Assembly: GCF_004357995.1 (NCBI RefSeq)
Contig: NZ_SMTK01000005.1
Coordinates: 62,001-126,000 of the forward strand
DNA: 64,000 bases
Source of the DNA: Arthrobacter crusticola
Lineage (GTDB): Bacteria; Actinomycetota; Actinomycetes; Actinomycetales; Micrococcaceae
Direction: 5' to 3'
Positions 50,191-60,843 of this stretch are shown piece after piece. Below the pieces are notes generated by a model. The model did not search any database and was not told where the DNA came from. It worked only from the letters and a program-made list of their open reading frames with translations. The position numbers and the translations under genes were made by a program. Numbering within the stretch: position 1 is the first letter of the stretch; every line of letters begins with the position of its first letter.

Positions 50191-51935
50191 CGGTTGTCTT
50201 CTTTCTCTTCGGCGGGGCCGCGTCCGGCCAATGCCTTTTGCTGCTCCGCGATGCGACGCTCGGCAATGGTCATGCGGCGTTCCGCCTCGCCGGCGGCCGC
50301 CTTGTTCTTCGTCTTGGCCGCTACGGCCGGCCGGGCGGCCGTCTCGGCGGGGCTGCGGAAGCGTCCGGCTCCGCGGTAGAGCGGCGCCACGCCCAGACGC
50401 TCCGGGTCAAGCCCGGACCACTTGTGGCCCTCGCCGAAGAACCGGGTCCGGGCCAGCAGGCGCAGGACCGGGTGGGTGAACAGGAACACGACGACGAGGT
50501 CCGCGATGGCCGTCAGGCCCAGGGTGAAGGCGAAGCCGCGAACGTTGCCGACGGCCACGAAGTAGAGGACAAGGGCTGCGAGGAGGTTGACCGCCTTGGA
50601 GGCGAGCACCGTCCGCTTGGCGCGGCGCCACCCGTTCTCCACGGCGGAAATCATGCCCCTGCCGTCGCGCAGCTCGTCGCGGATCCGCTCGAAGTACACG
50701 ATGAAGGAGTCCGCGGTCTGCCCGATGGCGACGATCAGGCCTGCCACACCGGCCAGGGACAGCCGGTAGTTCTCCGTCCAGCCCAGGATGGCGATGGCCA
50801 GGTAGGTCAGGACGCCGGCCACGACAAGCGAGGCGATGGTGACCAGGCCGAGCATGCGGTACTGGAACATCGAGTACACGGCCACCAGCGCCAGGCCGAT
50901 CAGGCCGGCGATGAGGCCAAGGCGCAGCTGGTCGGCGCCGAGGGTCGCGGAGATCTGCTGCTCGCTCTGGATCTCGAAACTGATCGGCAGGGCGCCGTAC
51001 TTCAGCTGCTCGGCGAGGGTGGCGGCCGACTCCTCGGTGAAGCTGCCGCTGATGCTCGGGTTGCCGTCGGGGATTACGGCCTCCGTTGTGGGGGCGGAGA
51101 CGATGCGTCCGTCCAGCACAATGGCGAACTGGTTGCGGGGGTCGCCGTCTTCGAAGGCGAAGAGCCGCTCCGTGACTTCGCGGAAGGTCTTCGTGGCCTT
51201 GTCGTTGAAGTCGATGTTGACGACCCAGCTGTTGAGGGCCTGGCCCTGCTGGCTGCGGGCCGTTCCGAAGGTCGCGTCCTCAATGTCGGTGCCGGGCACC
51301 TCGACCGGACCCAGGATGTACTTGCCCTGGGTTTCGGGCTCGCAGGCGACGAGGGGCTGGTCGGCGGGGGCCGGTTCGGTCCTCGGCTCAAGCGCGGCGG
51401 GGTCGAGGCAGTCGAGGGTCTCGAACGCCGTGTAGATCTCCGGGGTGATCCAGTTGGGGTCGCTGGCGTTGGTGGGCTCGGCCGTGGGCTTGGGCAGCTG
51501 GTCGGCGGGCGTGGGGGTCTCCGCGGCAGGCGCCTGGCCCGGTCCGCCCGCGAGCACGGGGCGGAATTCAAGCTGCGCCGAGGCCCGGATCAGCTCACGG
51601 GTCTCGGAGTCGGGGGTCCCAGGGAGGGAGACGATGACGTTGCGGCCCGACTGGGTGGAGATTTCGGCTTCGGCCACGCCGCTGCCGTCGACCCGCTGGC
51701 GGATGATCTCCACCGCCTGGTTCAGCTGTTCGGGGCTGATCTCGGAGCCGCCGCCCTGGAGCTTGGGCGAGAGGATCAGCTGCGTGCCGCCCTCGAGGTC
51801 GAGGGCAAGCTTCGGGGTCCAGCTCGCGTTGCTCCAGGCGGAGCCGGCGCCCAGCAGCGCGGCGAGCAGAGCAAGAAGTACGCCCAGCCAGACGAGGGTT
51901 CGTTTGGCTGCCGTGCCGGGGCCGGTACGTGGCAT
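50187..51935 (-). CDS. secD: protein translocase accessory subunit SecD
   Basis: This 582-aa protein has an N-terminal helix, a large extracytoplasmic domain starting ALDLEGGTQLIL and including VEIIRQRVDGSGVAEAE, and five C-terminal helices. An Ala/Pro/Glu-rich stretch lies at about 130-200. A charged cytoplasmic tail follows. The ATG is at 51935. It is coupled to secF and lies 88 bp downstream of yajC. Confidence 0.98.
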   Translation of the reverse strand: MPRTGPGTAAKRTLVWLGVLLALLAALLGAGSAWSNASWTPKLALDLEGGTQLILSPKLQGGGSEISPEQLNQAVEIIRQRVDGSGVAEAEISTQSGRNVIVSLPGTPDSETRELIRASAQLEFRPVLAGGPGQAPAAETPTPADQLPKPTAEPTNASDPNWITPEIYTAFETLDCLDPAALEPRTEPAPADQPLVACEPETQGKYILGPVEVPGTDIEDATFGTARSQQGQALNSWVVNIDFNDKATKTFREVTERLFAFEDGDPRNQFAIVLDGRIVSAPTTEAVIPDGNPSISGSFTEESAATLAEQLKYGALPISFEIQSEQQISATLGADQLRLGLIAGLIGLALVAVYSMFQYRMLGLVTIASLVVAGVLTYLAIAILGWTENYRLSLAGVAGLIVAIGQTADSFIVYFERIRDELRDGRGMISAVENGWRRAKRTVLASKAVNLLAALVLYFVAVGNVRGFAFTLGLTAIADLVVVFLFTHPVLRLLARTRFFGEGHKWSGLDPERLGVAPLYRGAGRFRSPAETAARPAVAAKTKNKAAAGEAERRMTIAERRIAEQQKALAGRGPAEEKEDNR

Positions 51936-52023
51936 TGTCGATTGTCCTTAGGAGTGGAGCGCGGTGTCCGCGCCGTGCCGGGGGAACCCGGCCGCCGGGG
52001 CTGCCCGGGGCCGGGACCGCATG

Positions 52024-52518
52024 CTAGTTGTCGTTGTTCCTGTTGTTCTCGCGGTTCAGCCGAGCCACGGTTTCCTCGGGGGTTTCGGCGGCGGTGCTTC
52101 CCGCGGCGCCGGCGGTCCCGGTCGTGGCGATGGTGTCCGGCGCGGCGATGGTGTCCGGCGCGGCGACCGAGGGCTCATCAGCGAGGTCCCCTGCCGGCTC
52201 CTGCTTCACAACCTTGCTCAGGGCCTGGGTGTGCACGGTTGCGGTGTTGCCCGGGGAAAGTTCGATAACGGCCTTGTTGTTTTCCTGGTCGATCGACACG
52301 ATGGTCCCGAAGAGGCCGAACTGGGTCATCACCTCGGCGCCGGGCTCCATCTGCGAACGCATCTCGGTGACCTGCTGCTTGGCCTTGCGCTGCCGGCGGA
52401 ACATGGAGAAAATCAGAAACGCCAGTGCGAGCGGCAGGATCAGGTTGAAGATGTCGAATCCTCCACCGGCGGCGTTACCGGTGTCGGCGGCGGTCGAGGC
52501 TACTACGTTTGCGAACAC
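52024..52518 (-). CDS. yajC: preprotein translocase accessory protein YajC
   Basis: This 164-aa protein has one helix (about 25-42, FNLILPLALAFLIFSMF), then RRQRKAKQQVTEM and the soluble YajC domain (MEPGAEVMTQFGLFGTIVSID). A low-complexity tail follows with a repeated APDTIA. It lies upstream of secD, the usual order. Confidence 0.96.
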   Translation of the reverse strand: MFANVVASTAADTGNAAGGGFDIFNLILPLALAFLIFSMFRRQRKAKQQVTEMRSQMEPGAEVMTQFGLFGTIVSIDQENNKAVIELSPGNTATVHTQALSKVVKQEPAGDLADEPSVAAPDTIAAPDTIATTGTAGAAGSTAAETPEETVARLNRENNRNNDN

Positions 52519-52632
52519 AGAAAAGTTCCGTTCCTATGACTTGGAGCGGCACAGCCGGCGCAGGTTCAGCCGGCTCACGCCGCGTGTCCTCCCAGTGTAA
52601 AGGGAAACCGGCCCCCGGCCGGTCAGGCGGGC

Positions 52633-53742
52633 TCAGGTCATCCAGTCCTCGGCCGGGTCCCCGCCGGAAACCTCCTCCTCCTGCGCGGCGGTGAAAAGAT
52701 CCTCGGGCATCGCGGCGGCCACCGAGGGCGGCATCACCAGCCCGAGGTGGTGCCAGGCCGCGGCGGTGGCGATCCTGCCGCGCGGGGTGCGCCCAAGCAT
52801 GCCCTCGCGGACCAGGTAGGGTTCGGCAACCGTCTCGACGGTCTCCGGCTCCTCCCCGACGGCGATGGCAAGCGTCGACAGGCCTACCGGGCCGCCGTTG
52901 AACTTGGTGATCAGGGCGGTCAGCACGGAGCGGTCGAGCCGGTCCAGGCCCTTTTCGTCGACCTCGTACATGTCCAGGGCCGCCCCGGCGCTGCCGGCGT
53001 CGATCAGGTCGATGCCGTGGACGAGCGCCCAGTCGCGCACCCGCCGCAGCAGGCGGTTGGCGATGCGCGGGGTCCCCCGGGAGCGGCCGGCGATCTCGGC
53101 GAAGGCGGCCGAGTTGACCTTCATGTCCATGAGCATCGCCGAGCGGCGCAGCACCAGTTCGAGCTCCTCGGTGGAGTAGAACTCGAGGTGGCCGGTGAAG
53201 CCGAAACGGTCGCGCAGCGGCCCGGGCAGCAGCCCGGCGCGGGTGGTGGCCCCGACAAGGGTGAAGGGGGGAAGGTCGAGCGGGATGGCCGTCGCGCCGG
53301 GGCCCTTGCCGACGACGATGTCGACGCGGAAGTCCTCCATCGCCATGTAGAGCATTTCCTCCGCCGGGCGGGACATGCGGTGGATCTCGTCGAGGAACAG
53401 CACTTCACCCTCGGTGAGCGAGGAAAGGATCGCGGCGAGGTCGCCGGCGTGCTGGATCGCCGGGCCCGAGGAGATGCGCAGCGGCGCGTTCATCTCGGCG
53501 GCGATGATCATGGCGAGCGTCGTCTTGCCCAGCCCGGGCGGGCCCGAGAGCAGCACATGGTCGGCGCTGCGGCCACGGAGCCGGGAAGCCTCGAGCACGA
53601 GGGACAGCTGCCGGCGCACGCGTTTCTGCCCGACGAAGTCGTCGAGGTTCTTCGGCCGCAGGGCGGCCTCGACGGCCCGGTCCTCGGGATCGGAACCGGC
53701 GGAGACGAGGGGTGCTTCCTCGGGCTGCTGGGCGGGGCTCAT
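52633..53742 (-). CDS. ruvB: Holliday junction branch-migration helicase RuvB
   Basis: This 369-aa AAA+ ATPase has Walker [12 protein letters not shown], Walker B LFLDEIHR, arginine-finger region ATTRAGLL, and a C-terminal winged helix ([14 protein letters not shown]). It moves Holliday junctions with RuvA. The ATG at 53742 overlaps the ruvA stop by one base (TGATG). It has a roughly 20-residue N-terminal extension and an acidic C-terminal tail. Confidence 0.98.
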   Translation of the reverse strand: MSPAQQPEEAPLVSAGSDPEDRAVEAALRPKNLDDFVGQKRVRRQLSLVLEASRLRGRSADHVLLSGPPGLGKTTLAMIIAAEMNAPLRISSGPAIQHAGDLAAILSSLTEGEVLFLDEIHRMSRPAEEMLYMAMEDFRVDIVVGKGPGATAIPLDLPPFTLVGATTRAGLLPGPLRDRFGFTGHLEFYSTEELELVLRRSAMLMDMKVNSAAFAEIAGRSRGTPRIANRLLRRVRDWALVHGIDLIDAGSAGAALDMYEVDEKGLDRLDRSVLTALITKFNGGPVGLSTLAIAVGEEPETVETVAEPYLVREGMLGRTPRGRIATAAAWHHLGLVMPPSVAAAMPEDLFTAAQEEEVSGGDPAEDWMT

Positions 53743-54365
53743 CAGAGGGTCCTCGCCCGGGCCGAGCTCCGGGCGCCGTCGGAGCCAAGCCTGCGCAGCG
53801 TGAGTTTGAGGATCTGGCCGACGTCGCCCGTGGCCGCGATCTCCGGCGCGTCAGAAACTGCCGCGTCGATGGCTGCTCCGGCGTCCTTTTCCGACCAGCC
53901 GAGCCCCATCATTGCCGTGAGCACCTGGCCCTGCCAGGTGTTCTTCGGAACGCCGGGCGCCTCGAGGGGTACCAGCTTGCCCGCGAGTTCGAGGACAATC
54001 CGGCGCGCGCCCTTGGGCCCGATGCCGGGCACCTTGCTGAAGGCTTTGTCGTCCCCGGAGGAGGCGGCGATGCGGATGGCTTCGGGGGTGTGCACGGCGA
54101 GTACGGCCAGGGCGAGCCGCGGGCCGACGCCGCTGATCGCCAGGAGCGTGTCGAAGACCTCGCGCTGCTCGGCGTCTTCGAAGCCGAAAAGAGTCATCGA
54201 GTCTTCCCGCACAACCATCGTGGTGAAGACCTGGGCCTCGCCGCCGACCCGGAGCGTGGCCAGGGTCTGCGGCGTCGCCTGGACCTGCATACCGAATCCG
54301 TTGACGTCGAGCACGGCGGACTGCAGGCCCACGGAGGCCACCGTGCCGCGGAGGGAACTGATCAT
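53742..54365 (-). CDS. ruvA: Holliday junction DNA-binding protein RuvA
   Basis: This 207-aa protein has the OB domain ([13 protein letters not shown]), HhH motifs ([30 protein letters not shown]) and a C-terminal RuvB-contact domain. I chose the ATG at 54365 because the family starts MISSLRG; an in-frame start at 54380 adds five residues. Confidence 0.97.
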   Translation of the reverse strand: MISSLRGTVASVGLQSAVLDVNGFGMQVQATPQTLATLRVGGEAQVFTTMVVREDSMTLFGFEDAEQREVFDTLLAISGVGPRLALAVLAVHTPEAIRIAASSGDDKAFSKVPGIGPKGARRIVLELAGKLVPLEAPGVPKNTWQGQVLTAMMGLGWSEKDAGAAIDAAVSDAPEIAATGDVGQILKLTLRRLGSDGARSSARARTL

Positions 54366-54514
54366 GTCGGGGAGCTCCAAAGAGGTGGTGGGATCGATCG
54401 CCCGAACCAGCGTCCGAACATACTTTCTATTACGTTACCGTTCCGGGGCACCGGACGCGCAACGCCACACCGGGCCGTCCTCCGTCAGCGCTCCCGGATC
54501 CTCCGCGGTGCCCG

Positions 54515-55090
54515 TCAGCGCCGCCGGGCCCTCGCCTCGGCCTCGGCCCACAGGCGCTGGGCAGGAGTGGCGGCTCCCGCACCGGAGGCGGCGGCCGCCC
54601 CCTGCATTCCCACTCCCCTGCGCCAGGCGTGGGTGATGGCCAGGGCCAGGGCGTCGGCGGCGTCGGCCGGCCGGGGCGGGGCGTCAAGCCGCAGGATCTT
54701 GGTGACCATCTTGGTGACGGCCACCTTATCCGACTGCCCGTTGCCGGTCACCGCGGCCTTGACCTCGGTGGGGGTGTGCAGCGCGACCGGGATCCCGCGC
54801 CGGGCCGCGGCGGCGATGACGACGCCGGAGGCCTGGGCTGTGCCCATCACGGTGCTGACGTTCAGCTGGCTGAAGACCCGTTCGACGGCCAGCACGTGCG
54901 GGGAGTGGAGGTCGAGCCACTCGTCGACGGCCTCGGCGATGACCAGCAGCCGCTGGTCGAGGCTGCGACCGGCCTCCGTGCCCACCACGCCGACGGCGAC
55001 CAGGGTCGAGTGCCGGTTCGGTTCGACGTCGACGACGGCAAGGCCGCACCGGGTCAGCCCGGGGTCGATGCCCATGACGCGGATCGTCAC
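54515..55090 (-). CDS. ruvC: Holliday junction resolvase RuvC
   Basis: This 191-aa endonuclease carries the acidic active-site residues Asp9 (VMGIDPG), Glu70 (VLAVERVF) and the C-terminal Asp pair in [11 protein letters not shown]. The start is the GTG at 55090. It lies upstream of ruvA, with a 149-bp gap. Confidence 0.97.
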   Translation of the reverse strand: MTIRVMGIDPGLTRCGLAVVDVEPNRHSTLVAVGVVGTEAGRSLDQRLLVIAEAVDEWLDLHSPHVLAVERVFSQLNVSTVMGTAQASGVVIAAAARRGIPVALHTPTEVKAAVTGNGQSDKVAVTKMVTKILRLDAPPRPADAADALALAITHAWRRGVGMQGAAAASGAGAATPAQRLWAEAEARARRR

Positions 55091-55123
55091 GGCGCACCGT
55101 CCCGCAGGCCCGCCCGGACGGTG

Positions 55124-55882
55124 CTAATCGTCGGTCTCGAGTTCGGCGAGGACCTCTTCGGAGAGGTCGGCATTGGAGTACACGTTCTGCACGTCGTCGA
55201 GTTCTTCGAGGGCGTCAACGAGCTTGAGGAACTTTTTCGCGCCGTCGACGTCGAGCTGGACCTGCATTGAGGGGACGAATTCGGCCTCGTCGGTGTCGTA
55301 CTCGATGCCGTTCTCCTCGAGCGCGGCCACCACGGCCCGCAGATCCTGCGGCTCGGAGATAACCTCGAAGGTGTCGGGCGACTCCTTGACCTCCTCCGCG
55401 CCGGCGTCGAGCACCGCCATCAGCACATCGTCCTCGGACAGCCCGTTCTTGGGCAGTGTGACAACGCCCTTGCGGGTGAACAGGTAGGCGACCGAGCCCG
55501 GGTCGGCGACGCTGCCGCCGTTGCGGGTGATGCCGAGACGGACCTCGGAGGCGGCCCGGTTCTTATTGTCGGTGAGGCACTCGATGAGCAGGGCCGAGCC
55601 CTGGGGTCCGCGGGCCTCGTACATGATGGTCTGGTAGTCGACGGCGTCGCCGAGGAGCCCGGCGCCGCGCTTGACGGCGCGGTTGATGTTGTCGATGGGG
55701 ACCGAGGTCTTCTTCGCCTTGGACACCGCGAGCTCAAGGCCCGGGTTGCCGGCGAGATCCGCGCCTCCGGCCCGCGCCGCCACCTCGATGTTCTTGATCA
55801 GCTTGGCGAAGGACTTAGCGCGCTTGGCGTCGATCGCGGCCTTCTTATGTTTGGTTGTAGCCCACTTAGAGTGCCCCGACAT
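55124..55882 (-). CDS. YebC/PmpR family DNA-binding protein
   Basis: This 252-aa protein has the family start [21 protein letters not shown] and three-domain architecture ([14 protein letters not shown], acidic C-terminal domain). YebC proteins act as transcriptional regulators or, in recent work, as translation factors at proline stretches. It lies directly downstream of pdxT and upstream of ruvC, as in other actinobacteria. Confidence 0.97.
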   Translation of the reverse strand: MSGHSKWATTKHKKAAIDAKRAKSFAKLIKNIEVAARAGGADLAGNPGLELAVSKAKKTSVPIDNINRAVKRGAGLLGDAVDYQTIMYEARGPQGSALLIECLTDNKNRAASEVRLGITRNGGSVADPGSVAYLFTRKGVVTLPKNGLSEDDVLMAVLDAGAEEVKESPDTFEVISEPQDLRAVVAALEENGIEYDTDEAEFVPSMQVQLDVDGAKKFLKLVDALEELDDVQNVYSNADLSEEVLAELETDD

Positions 55883-55884
55883 GC

Positions 55885-56598
55885 TTACGCTTCTCCTCTG
55901 ATCATTCGAATAAACAACTCGTGGACCCGCCGCTCGCCGGTGACTTCCGGATGGAAACTCGTCGCGAGCAGGTTGCCCGACCGCACTGCGACAATTCTAG
56001 CGACCGCCCCGGACTTCTCCGGGCCGCCGTCGGAGGACCCGCCGGGCGGGGGCGTCTCGGGCGCCGGCACCTCGGCGAGGACCTCCACCGACGGCCCGAC
56101 CTTTTCCACCCAGGGGGCCCGGATGAAAACGGCCCGCACCGGGTCGTTCCCGCCGGCGCCGGCGGTGTCGGCGAGCCCCGTGAAGGCCAGGTCGGTCTCG
56201 AAGGATTCGCGCTGGCGGCCGAAGGCATTGCGCCGCACCACGATGTCCAGTCCCCCAAGGGTCTGCTGGGGGTTGCCCTGGCGGTCTGTGGAGGGATCGG
56301 CGATGACGTCGGCGAGCATAATCATGCCGGCGCAGGAACCGTAGGCGGGCAACCCGCCCAGTATCCGCGCGCGCAGCGGTTCCGCGAGGTCGAAGGCCCG
56401 GGTGAGCTTGTCGATGGTCGTGGATTCGCCGCCGGGGATGATGATCCCGTCGATCCCCTCGAGCTCGGAGGGCCGCCGGACAGCGGTGGCGGTGCCGCCG
56501 AGCGACTCGATGGTTCGGATGTGTTCGCGCACGTCCCCCTGAACGGCCAGCACGCCGATGCGCACGCCGGAGGAGGGCGAAGGTGAGGAAGAGGCCAT
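55885..56598 (-). CDS. pdxT: pyridoxal 5'-phosphate synthase glutaminase subunit
   Basis: This 237-aa class I amidotransferase has PGGEST (55-60), nucleophile Cys89 in GSCAGM, and the His-Glu pair in [16 protein letters not shown]. It feeds ammonia to PdxS for PLP synthesis. PdxS, normally adjacent, is not in this window. A 25-residue insertion rich in Pro and Gly precedes the C-terminal core. Three bases separate it from the yebC start region. Confidence 0.95.
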   Translation of the reverse strand: MASSSPSPSSGVRIGVLAVQGDVREHIRTIESLGGTATAVRRPSELEGIDGIIIPGGESTTIDKLTRAFDLAEPLRARILGGLPAYGSCAGMIMLADVIADPSTDRQGNPQQTLGGLDIVVRRNAFGRQRESFETDLAFTGLADTAGAGGNDPVRAVFIRAPWVEKVGPSVEVLAEVPAPETPPPGGSSDGGPEKSGAVARIVAVRSGNLLATSFHPEVTGERRVHELFIRMIRGEA

Positions 56599-56682
56599 GG
56601 TCCAATTCTAGGTTGTCCATTTCCACGCCGGGTGCGGGTTGGCTGGCCGGTTCCCCCGGGCGGTTGCGCTAGGTTTAAAGGC

Positions 56683-57954
56683 ATGAATCCCCTGAGCGTG
56701 CTGGTTGGAAAAGCGGTGCGCCGCGCCTCAAGGCTGCGCGGCGGCGGGTCTGCGCTGCCTGGCCTCGTGGTGGAACGCCTCGATCCGGGTTTCATGGGCC
56801 GGGCCCTGTCGACCCTCGAGCACGGCGTGATGGTGGTCAGCGGAACCAACGGCAAGACCACCACCACCAAGATGGTCGTTGAGCTGCTCGAAGGGCAGGG
56901 CCTTCGGGTTTTCACGAACCGGACCGGCAGCAACTTCACCCGGGGCGTCGCGGCGGCCCTGCTGGGCGAGGTCGACTGGCGCGGACGCCTCAACGCCGAC
57001 ATCGCCGTCCTTGAACTCGACGAGGCCCACGCCGTGCACTTCGTGAACCTTGTCCGCCCGAAGTACTCCCTGCTGCTGAACGTCCTGAGGGACCAGCTCG
57101 ACCGGTTCGGCGAGATCGACGCGACTACCCGCCTGCTGGACAAAATCGCCGCCGCCACCACCGGCACGGTGATCCTCAACCGCGAGGACCCGCGCGTGGC
57201 CGGTCTCGCGCCGACGGTGCGCGACGCCGGCGTCGTCTACTTCGGCCTCGACCCCTCGCTGCGGAGCACCTTCCCGAACGATGACGAACTCCGCGGCGCC
57301 ACCGGCGTCCCGGCGCCCTCGGACCTCCCCGCCGACGTCGTGCTGGAGCAGGTCGACGGCAACGGCGCGGTGTTCGGCGTCGGTGGGGAATCGGTGCCGG
57401 CCGACCTGCGCCTGCGCGGGGTCTACAACATCTTCAATGCCGCCGCAGCCCTGGCCGCGGCCCGCACCGTGCTCGGCGGGACCGCCGACCAGGACGCTTT
57501 GTTCTCCTCGCTGTCGGCCGTCGAACCGGCCTTCGGGCGCGGCGAGAGCCTCACCGTCGACGGCCAGCCCCTTGAACTGGTGCTCGTGAAGAACCCCAGC
57601 GGCTTCCGGCTCGGGCTGAAGTCCTTCGATCCGGCCGGCCACGCCACCATGATCGCGATCAACGACAACTACGCCGACGGCCGGGACATGTCGTGGCTGT
57701 GGGACGTCGACTTCGACTCGCTGCGCGCCGCCGGCGTCAACCTCGTGACCGGGGTGCGCGCCTACGACATGGCGCTGCGCCTGAAGTACGACGACGTCGA
57801 GGTCCGCGGCATCGAGCCCGAGATCCCGGCCGCGCTCACGGCGTTCATCGCCGGCAGCCCGGGCCAGCCAAAGCGCATCTTCTGCACCTACACCGCGATG
57901 CTCGCCGTGCGGCGGGAACTTTCAAAGATCACGACCGTCGAGGTGGTTTCCTGA
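56683..57954 (+). CDS. murT: lipid II isoglutaminyl synthase, MurT subunit
   Basis: This 423-aa Mur-ligase-like protein has the ATP loop GTNGKTTTTK at 54-63, VVSGTNGKT context and the DUF1727 domain with RDMSWLWDVDFDSL. With GatD it amidates the D-Glu of lipid II to D-isoglutamine. Only one cysteine is present, so the Cys4 zinc ribbon of Firmicute MurT is missing. I chose the ATG at 56683 (MNPLSVL). The stop overlaps the gatD ATG by one base. Confidence 0.95.
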   Translation: MNPLSVLVGKAVRRASRLRGGGSALPGLVVERLDPGFMGRALSTLEHGVMVVSGTNGKTTTTKMVVELLEGQGLRVFTNRTGSNFTRGVAAALLGEVDWRGRLNADIAVLELDEAHAVHFVNLVRPKYSLLLNVLRDQLDRFGEIDATTRLLDKIAAATTGTVILNREDPRVAGLAPTVRDAGVVYFGLDPSLRSTFPNDDELRGATGVPAPSDLPADVVLEQVDGNGAVFGVGGESVPADLRLRGVYNIFNAAAALAAARTVLGGTADQDALFSSLSAVEPAFGRGESLTVDGQPLELVLVKNPSGFRLGLKSFDPAGHATMIAINDNYADGRDMSWLWDVDFDSLRAAGVNLVTGVRAYDMALRLKYDDVEVRGIEPEIPAALTAFIAGSPGQPKRIFCTYTAMLAVRRELSKITTVEVVS

Positions 57955-58676
57955 TGTCCAAGGGCACGATATCAATCCTTCAGCTGTACCCCCGCGAGAT
58001 GAACATCTACGGCGACTGGGGCAACGTCCTGGTGCTCAAGCAGCGCCTTGCCTGGCACGGGTACGACGCGGTCGTCTCCGAACACAATGCCGGTGACAGC
58101 TTCCCCGACGACGCCGACCTGATCATCGGCGGCGGCGGGCAGGACAGCGGGCAGCTGGTCATCCAGCAGGATCTGCAGGCCATCGGGCCCCGCCTGCGCG
58201 GGCTGGCCGAGGACGGGCAGCCGATGCTCGCCATCTGCGGGCTCTACCAGCTGTTCGGCAGGTTCTTTCGGACCGTGGACGGCACGGTGATCCCGGGCAT
58301 CGGGGTGCTCGACCTTGAGACCCACGGTGGAAAGGAGCGCCTCATCGGCAATGTCGTCGCCACCAGCGAGGAGTTCGGCGAGATCCACGGGTACGAGAAC
58401 CACAGCGGGCAGACCTTCCTGGGCGCCGGGGTGACGCCGCTGGCCACTGTCACCAAGGGCGAGGGCAACAACGCCCGCGACAACCACGAGGGCGCGCGCC
58501 GTCACAATGTGGTGGCCAGCTACCTCCACGGCTCCCTGCTCCCGAAGAACCCCGCGATCGCAGACTTCCTCATCCGGACGGCGGTCGAGCGGAAGTACGG
58601 AACGTTCGAGCCGGGCGAGGTTGACGACACCCTCGCCGACCTCGCCCGGCGCCACGCGGGCAGCCGGCCGCGCTGA
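57954..58676 (+). CDS. gatD: lipid II isoglutaminyl synthase, GatD glutaminase subunit
   Basis: This 240-aa amidotransferase-like protein has nucleophile Cys95 in AICGLYQLFG and His in ASYLHGSLLP, with the GatD-specific N-terminus ISILQLYPREMNIYGDWGN. It supplies ammonia to MurT. It is coupled to murT through TGATG. Confidence 0.96.
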   Translation: MSKGTISILQLYPREMNIYGDWGNVLVLKQRLAWHGYDAVVSEHNAGDSFPDDADLIIGGGGQDSGQLVIQQDLQAIGPRLRGLAEDGQPMLAICGLYQLFGRFFRTVDGTVIPGIGVLDLETHGGKERLIGNVVATSEEFGEIHGYENHSGQTFLGAGVTPLATVTKGEGNNARDNHEGARRHNVVASYLHGSLLPKNPAIADFLIRTAVERKYGTFEPGEVDDTLADLARRHAGSRPR

Positions 58677-58827
58677 CTCCAGTCCGCGCGGACCTTCGTC
58701 CGGGCCGGCCCGCCCTACCATTCAGCGGAGACGTCCGGGCAGGTCACCCGGTTCCCGACCGGCCGGCACGGGCGCCGGAGGGGAACCAGTTCCCCGCCGG
58801 CGCCGCGGCATGCAAAAGTTAACGCTT

Positions 58828-60837
58828 ATGAGCAACCCCTTCCTCGAGCCGAGCACGCTCCCCTACCAGCTGCCGCCCTTCGACCGCATCGAGGACGGGC
58901 ACTACCTGCCGGCCTTCGAGGCGGGGTTCGCGGAGCAGCTTGCCGAGATCGGGGCCATCACCGCCAACCCGGAGCCCGCGGACTTCGAGAACACCATCAC
59001 CGCCCTCGAGCGTTCGGGGCAGGTCCTGCAGCGGGTTGCCGCCGCGTTCCACAACCGTTCCTCCGCCGACTCCACAGCCGCCATTCAGGAGATCGAGACG
59101 CACATCGCGCCGCGCCTCGCCGAGCACTCGGACAATATCCACCTCAACCGCGCCCTCTTCGAGCGCCTCAAAGCGGTCCCGGCCGACGGCCTCGACGCCG
59201 AACCGGCCCGGCTGCTGGCCGAGTACCGTAGGCGGTTCACGGCCGCGGGCGCCGAGCTCGACGACGCCGCCCAGGCCCGGCTGCGGGAGCTTAACGCCGA
59301 ACTGTCCGAACTCTCAACCGAGTACCAGCAGCGGCTGCTGCGGGACACCAATGCCTCCGCGCTCCTGCTCGACACCGCGGCCGAGCTCGACGGCCTCCCT
59401 GCCGATGACATCGCCGCCGCCGAAGCTGCCGCGGAAGCGGCGGGCCACCCCGGCCGATACCTGCTCACGCTGATCCTCCCCACCAGCCAGCCGGCGATGG
59501 CCCTGCTGACCGACCGCGCGGTGCGCCGGCGCCTGTATGAACTGTCGGTGAACCGCGGCTTCCGCGAAGGCCCGGACAACACCCTGGAGCTTGCCGCACG
59601 CATGGCGGCCCTGCGCGCGGACCGCGCCGCCCTGCTGGGCTTCGACACGTACGCCGCGGCCGCCACGGACGACCAGACGGCACCCTCGCTCGGGGCCATC
59701 CGGGAGCGCCTGGCCGCCCTGGCCGGGCCCGCCGTGCGCAATGCCCGGGCCGAGGCCGCCGAGCTCGAGGCCGACGCCGGGCACCCGCTGGAGCCGTGGG
59801 ACTGGGCCTTCCACTCGGAGCGGGTCCGCCGCTCGAAGTACGACGTCGACCTCGCCGCGCTCCGGCCCTACTTCGAGCTGGACCGCGTCCTGAAGGACGG
59901 CATCTTCTTCGCGGCCGGGCAGCTGTACGGGCTGCGCTTCACCGAACGCCCCGACCTCACCGGCTACCACCCCGAGGTGCGGGTGTGGGAGGTCTTCAAC
60001 GAGGACGGGTCCGGCCTGGGCCTGTTCCTTGGTGACTACTACACCCGCGACACGAAGAACGGGGGCGCCTGGATGAACTCCTTCGTTGAGCAGTCCGCAC
60101 TCCAGGGCACCCGCGCGGTCGTCGTGAACAACCTGAACATCCCCAAGCCTCCGCCCGGGGAGCCGACCCTGCTCAGCTTCGACGAGGTGGTCACCGCCTT
60201 CCACGAGTTCGGCCACGCACTGCACGGCCTGTTTTCCAACGTCACCTACCCCACTTTCTCGGGCACCAGCGTCCCGCGCGACTTCGTCGAATATCCCTCG
60301 CAGGTCAATGAGATGTGGATGCTGTGGCCCGAGGTCGTGGCCAACTACGCCCGCCACCATGAGACCGGAGAAGCCCTCCCGCAGGAGGTCATCGACCGTG
60401 TCACGGCGGCGTCGACGTGGGGTGAAGGCTTCGCCACCACCGAGTACCTCGGGGCGACCTTGCTCGACCTCGCCTGGCATTCCCTGCCCCCCGGCACCAC
60501 CGTTGAGGACCCTGCGGCCTTTGAGCAGCAGGCGCTCCAGGAAGCCGGCGTCGACTTCGCCCTGGTTCCCCCGCGCTACCGGACCGGCTATTTCAAGCAC
60601 ATCTTCGCCGGCGGCTATGCCGCTGCCTACTACGCCTATATCTGGAGCGAGGTCCTCGACGCCGACACCGTCGAATGGTTCAAGTCCTCGGGCGGGCTCA
60701 CCCGCGCCAACGGCGACACCTTCCGCACCGAGCTGCTTTCGCGGGGCAACAGCATCGACCCGCTTCAGGCGTTCCGCAACTTCCGGGGCCGGGATGCCGA
60801 ACTGGAGCCGCTGTTGAAGCGGCGGGGCCTGGCCTGA
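58828..60837 (+). CDS. M3 family (Dcp-like) zinc peptidase
   Basis: This 669-aa oligopeptidase has the zinc motif HEFGHALHG (about residue 458) with a third ligand Glu in DFVEYPSQVNEMW, and the M3 downstream motif YAAAYYAYIWSEVLDAD. It cleaves short peptides in the cytosol. I chose the ATG at 58828 (MSNPFLEPS); an alternative ATG at 58810 would add six residues. The reading frame extends far upstream but overlaps gatD. The GNAT gene follows after 6 bp. Confidence 0.95.
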   Translation: MSNPFLEPSTLPYQLPPFDRIEDGHYLPAFEAGFAEQLAEIGAITANPEPADFENTITALERSGQVLQRVAAAFHNRSSADSTAAIQEIETHIAPRLAEHSDNIHLNRALFERLKAVPADGLDAEPARLLAEYRRRFTAAGAELDDAAQARLRELNAELSELSTEYQQRLLRDTNASALLLDTAAELDGLPADDIAAAEAAAEAAGHPGRYLLTLILPTSQPAMALLTDRAVRRRLYELSVNRGFREGPDNTLELAARMAALRADRAALLGFDTYAAAATDDQTAPSLGAIRERLAALAGPAVRNARAEAAELEADAGHPLEPWDWAFHSERVRRSKYDVDLAALRPYFELDRVLKDGIFFAAGQLYGLRFTERPDLTGYHPEVRVWEVFNEDGSGLGLFLGDYYTRDTKNGGAWMNSFVEQSALQGTRAVVVNNLNIPKPPPGEPTLLSFDEVVTAFHEFGHALHGLFSNVTYPTFSGTSVPRDFVEYPSQVNEMWMLWPEVVANYARHHETGEALPQEVIDRVTAASTWGEGFATTEYLGATLLDLAWHSLPPGTTVEDPAAFEQQALQEAGVDFALVPPRYRTGYFKHIFAGGYAAAYYAYIWSEVLDADTVEWFKSSGGLTRANGDTFRTELLSRGNSIDPLQAFRNFRGRDAELEPLLKRRGLA

Positions 60838-60843
60838 GCCCGG

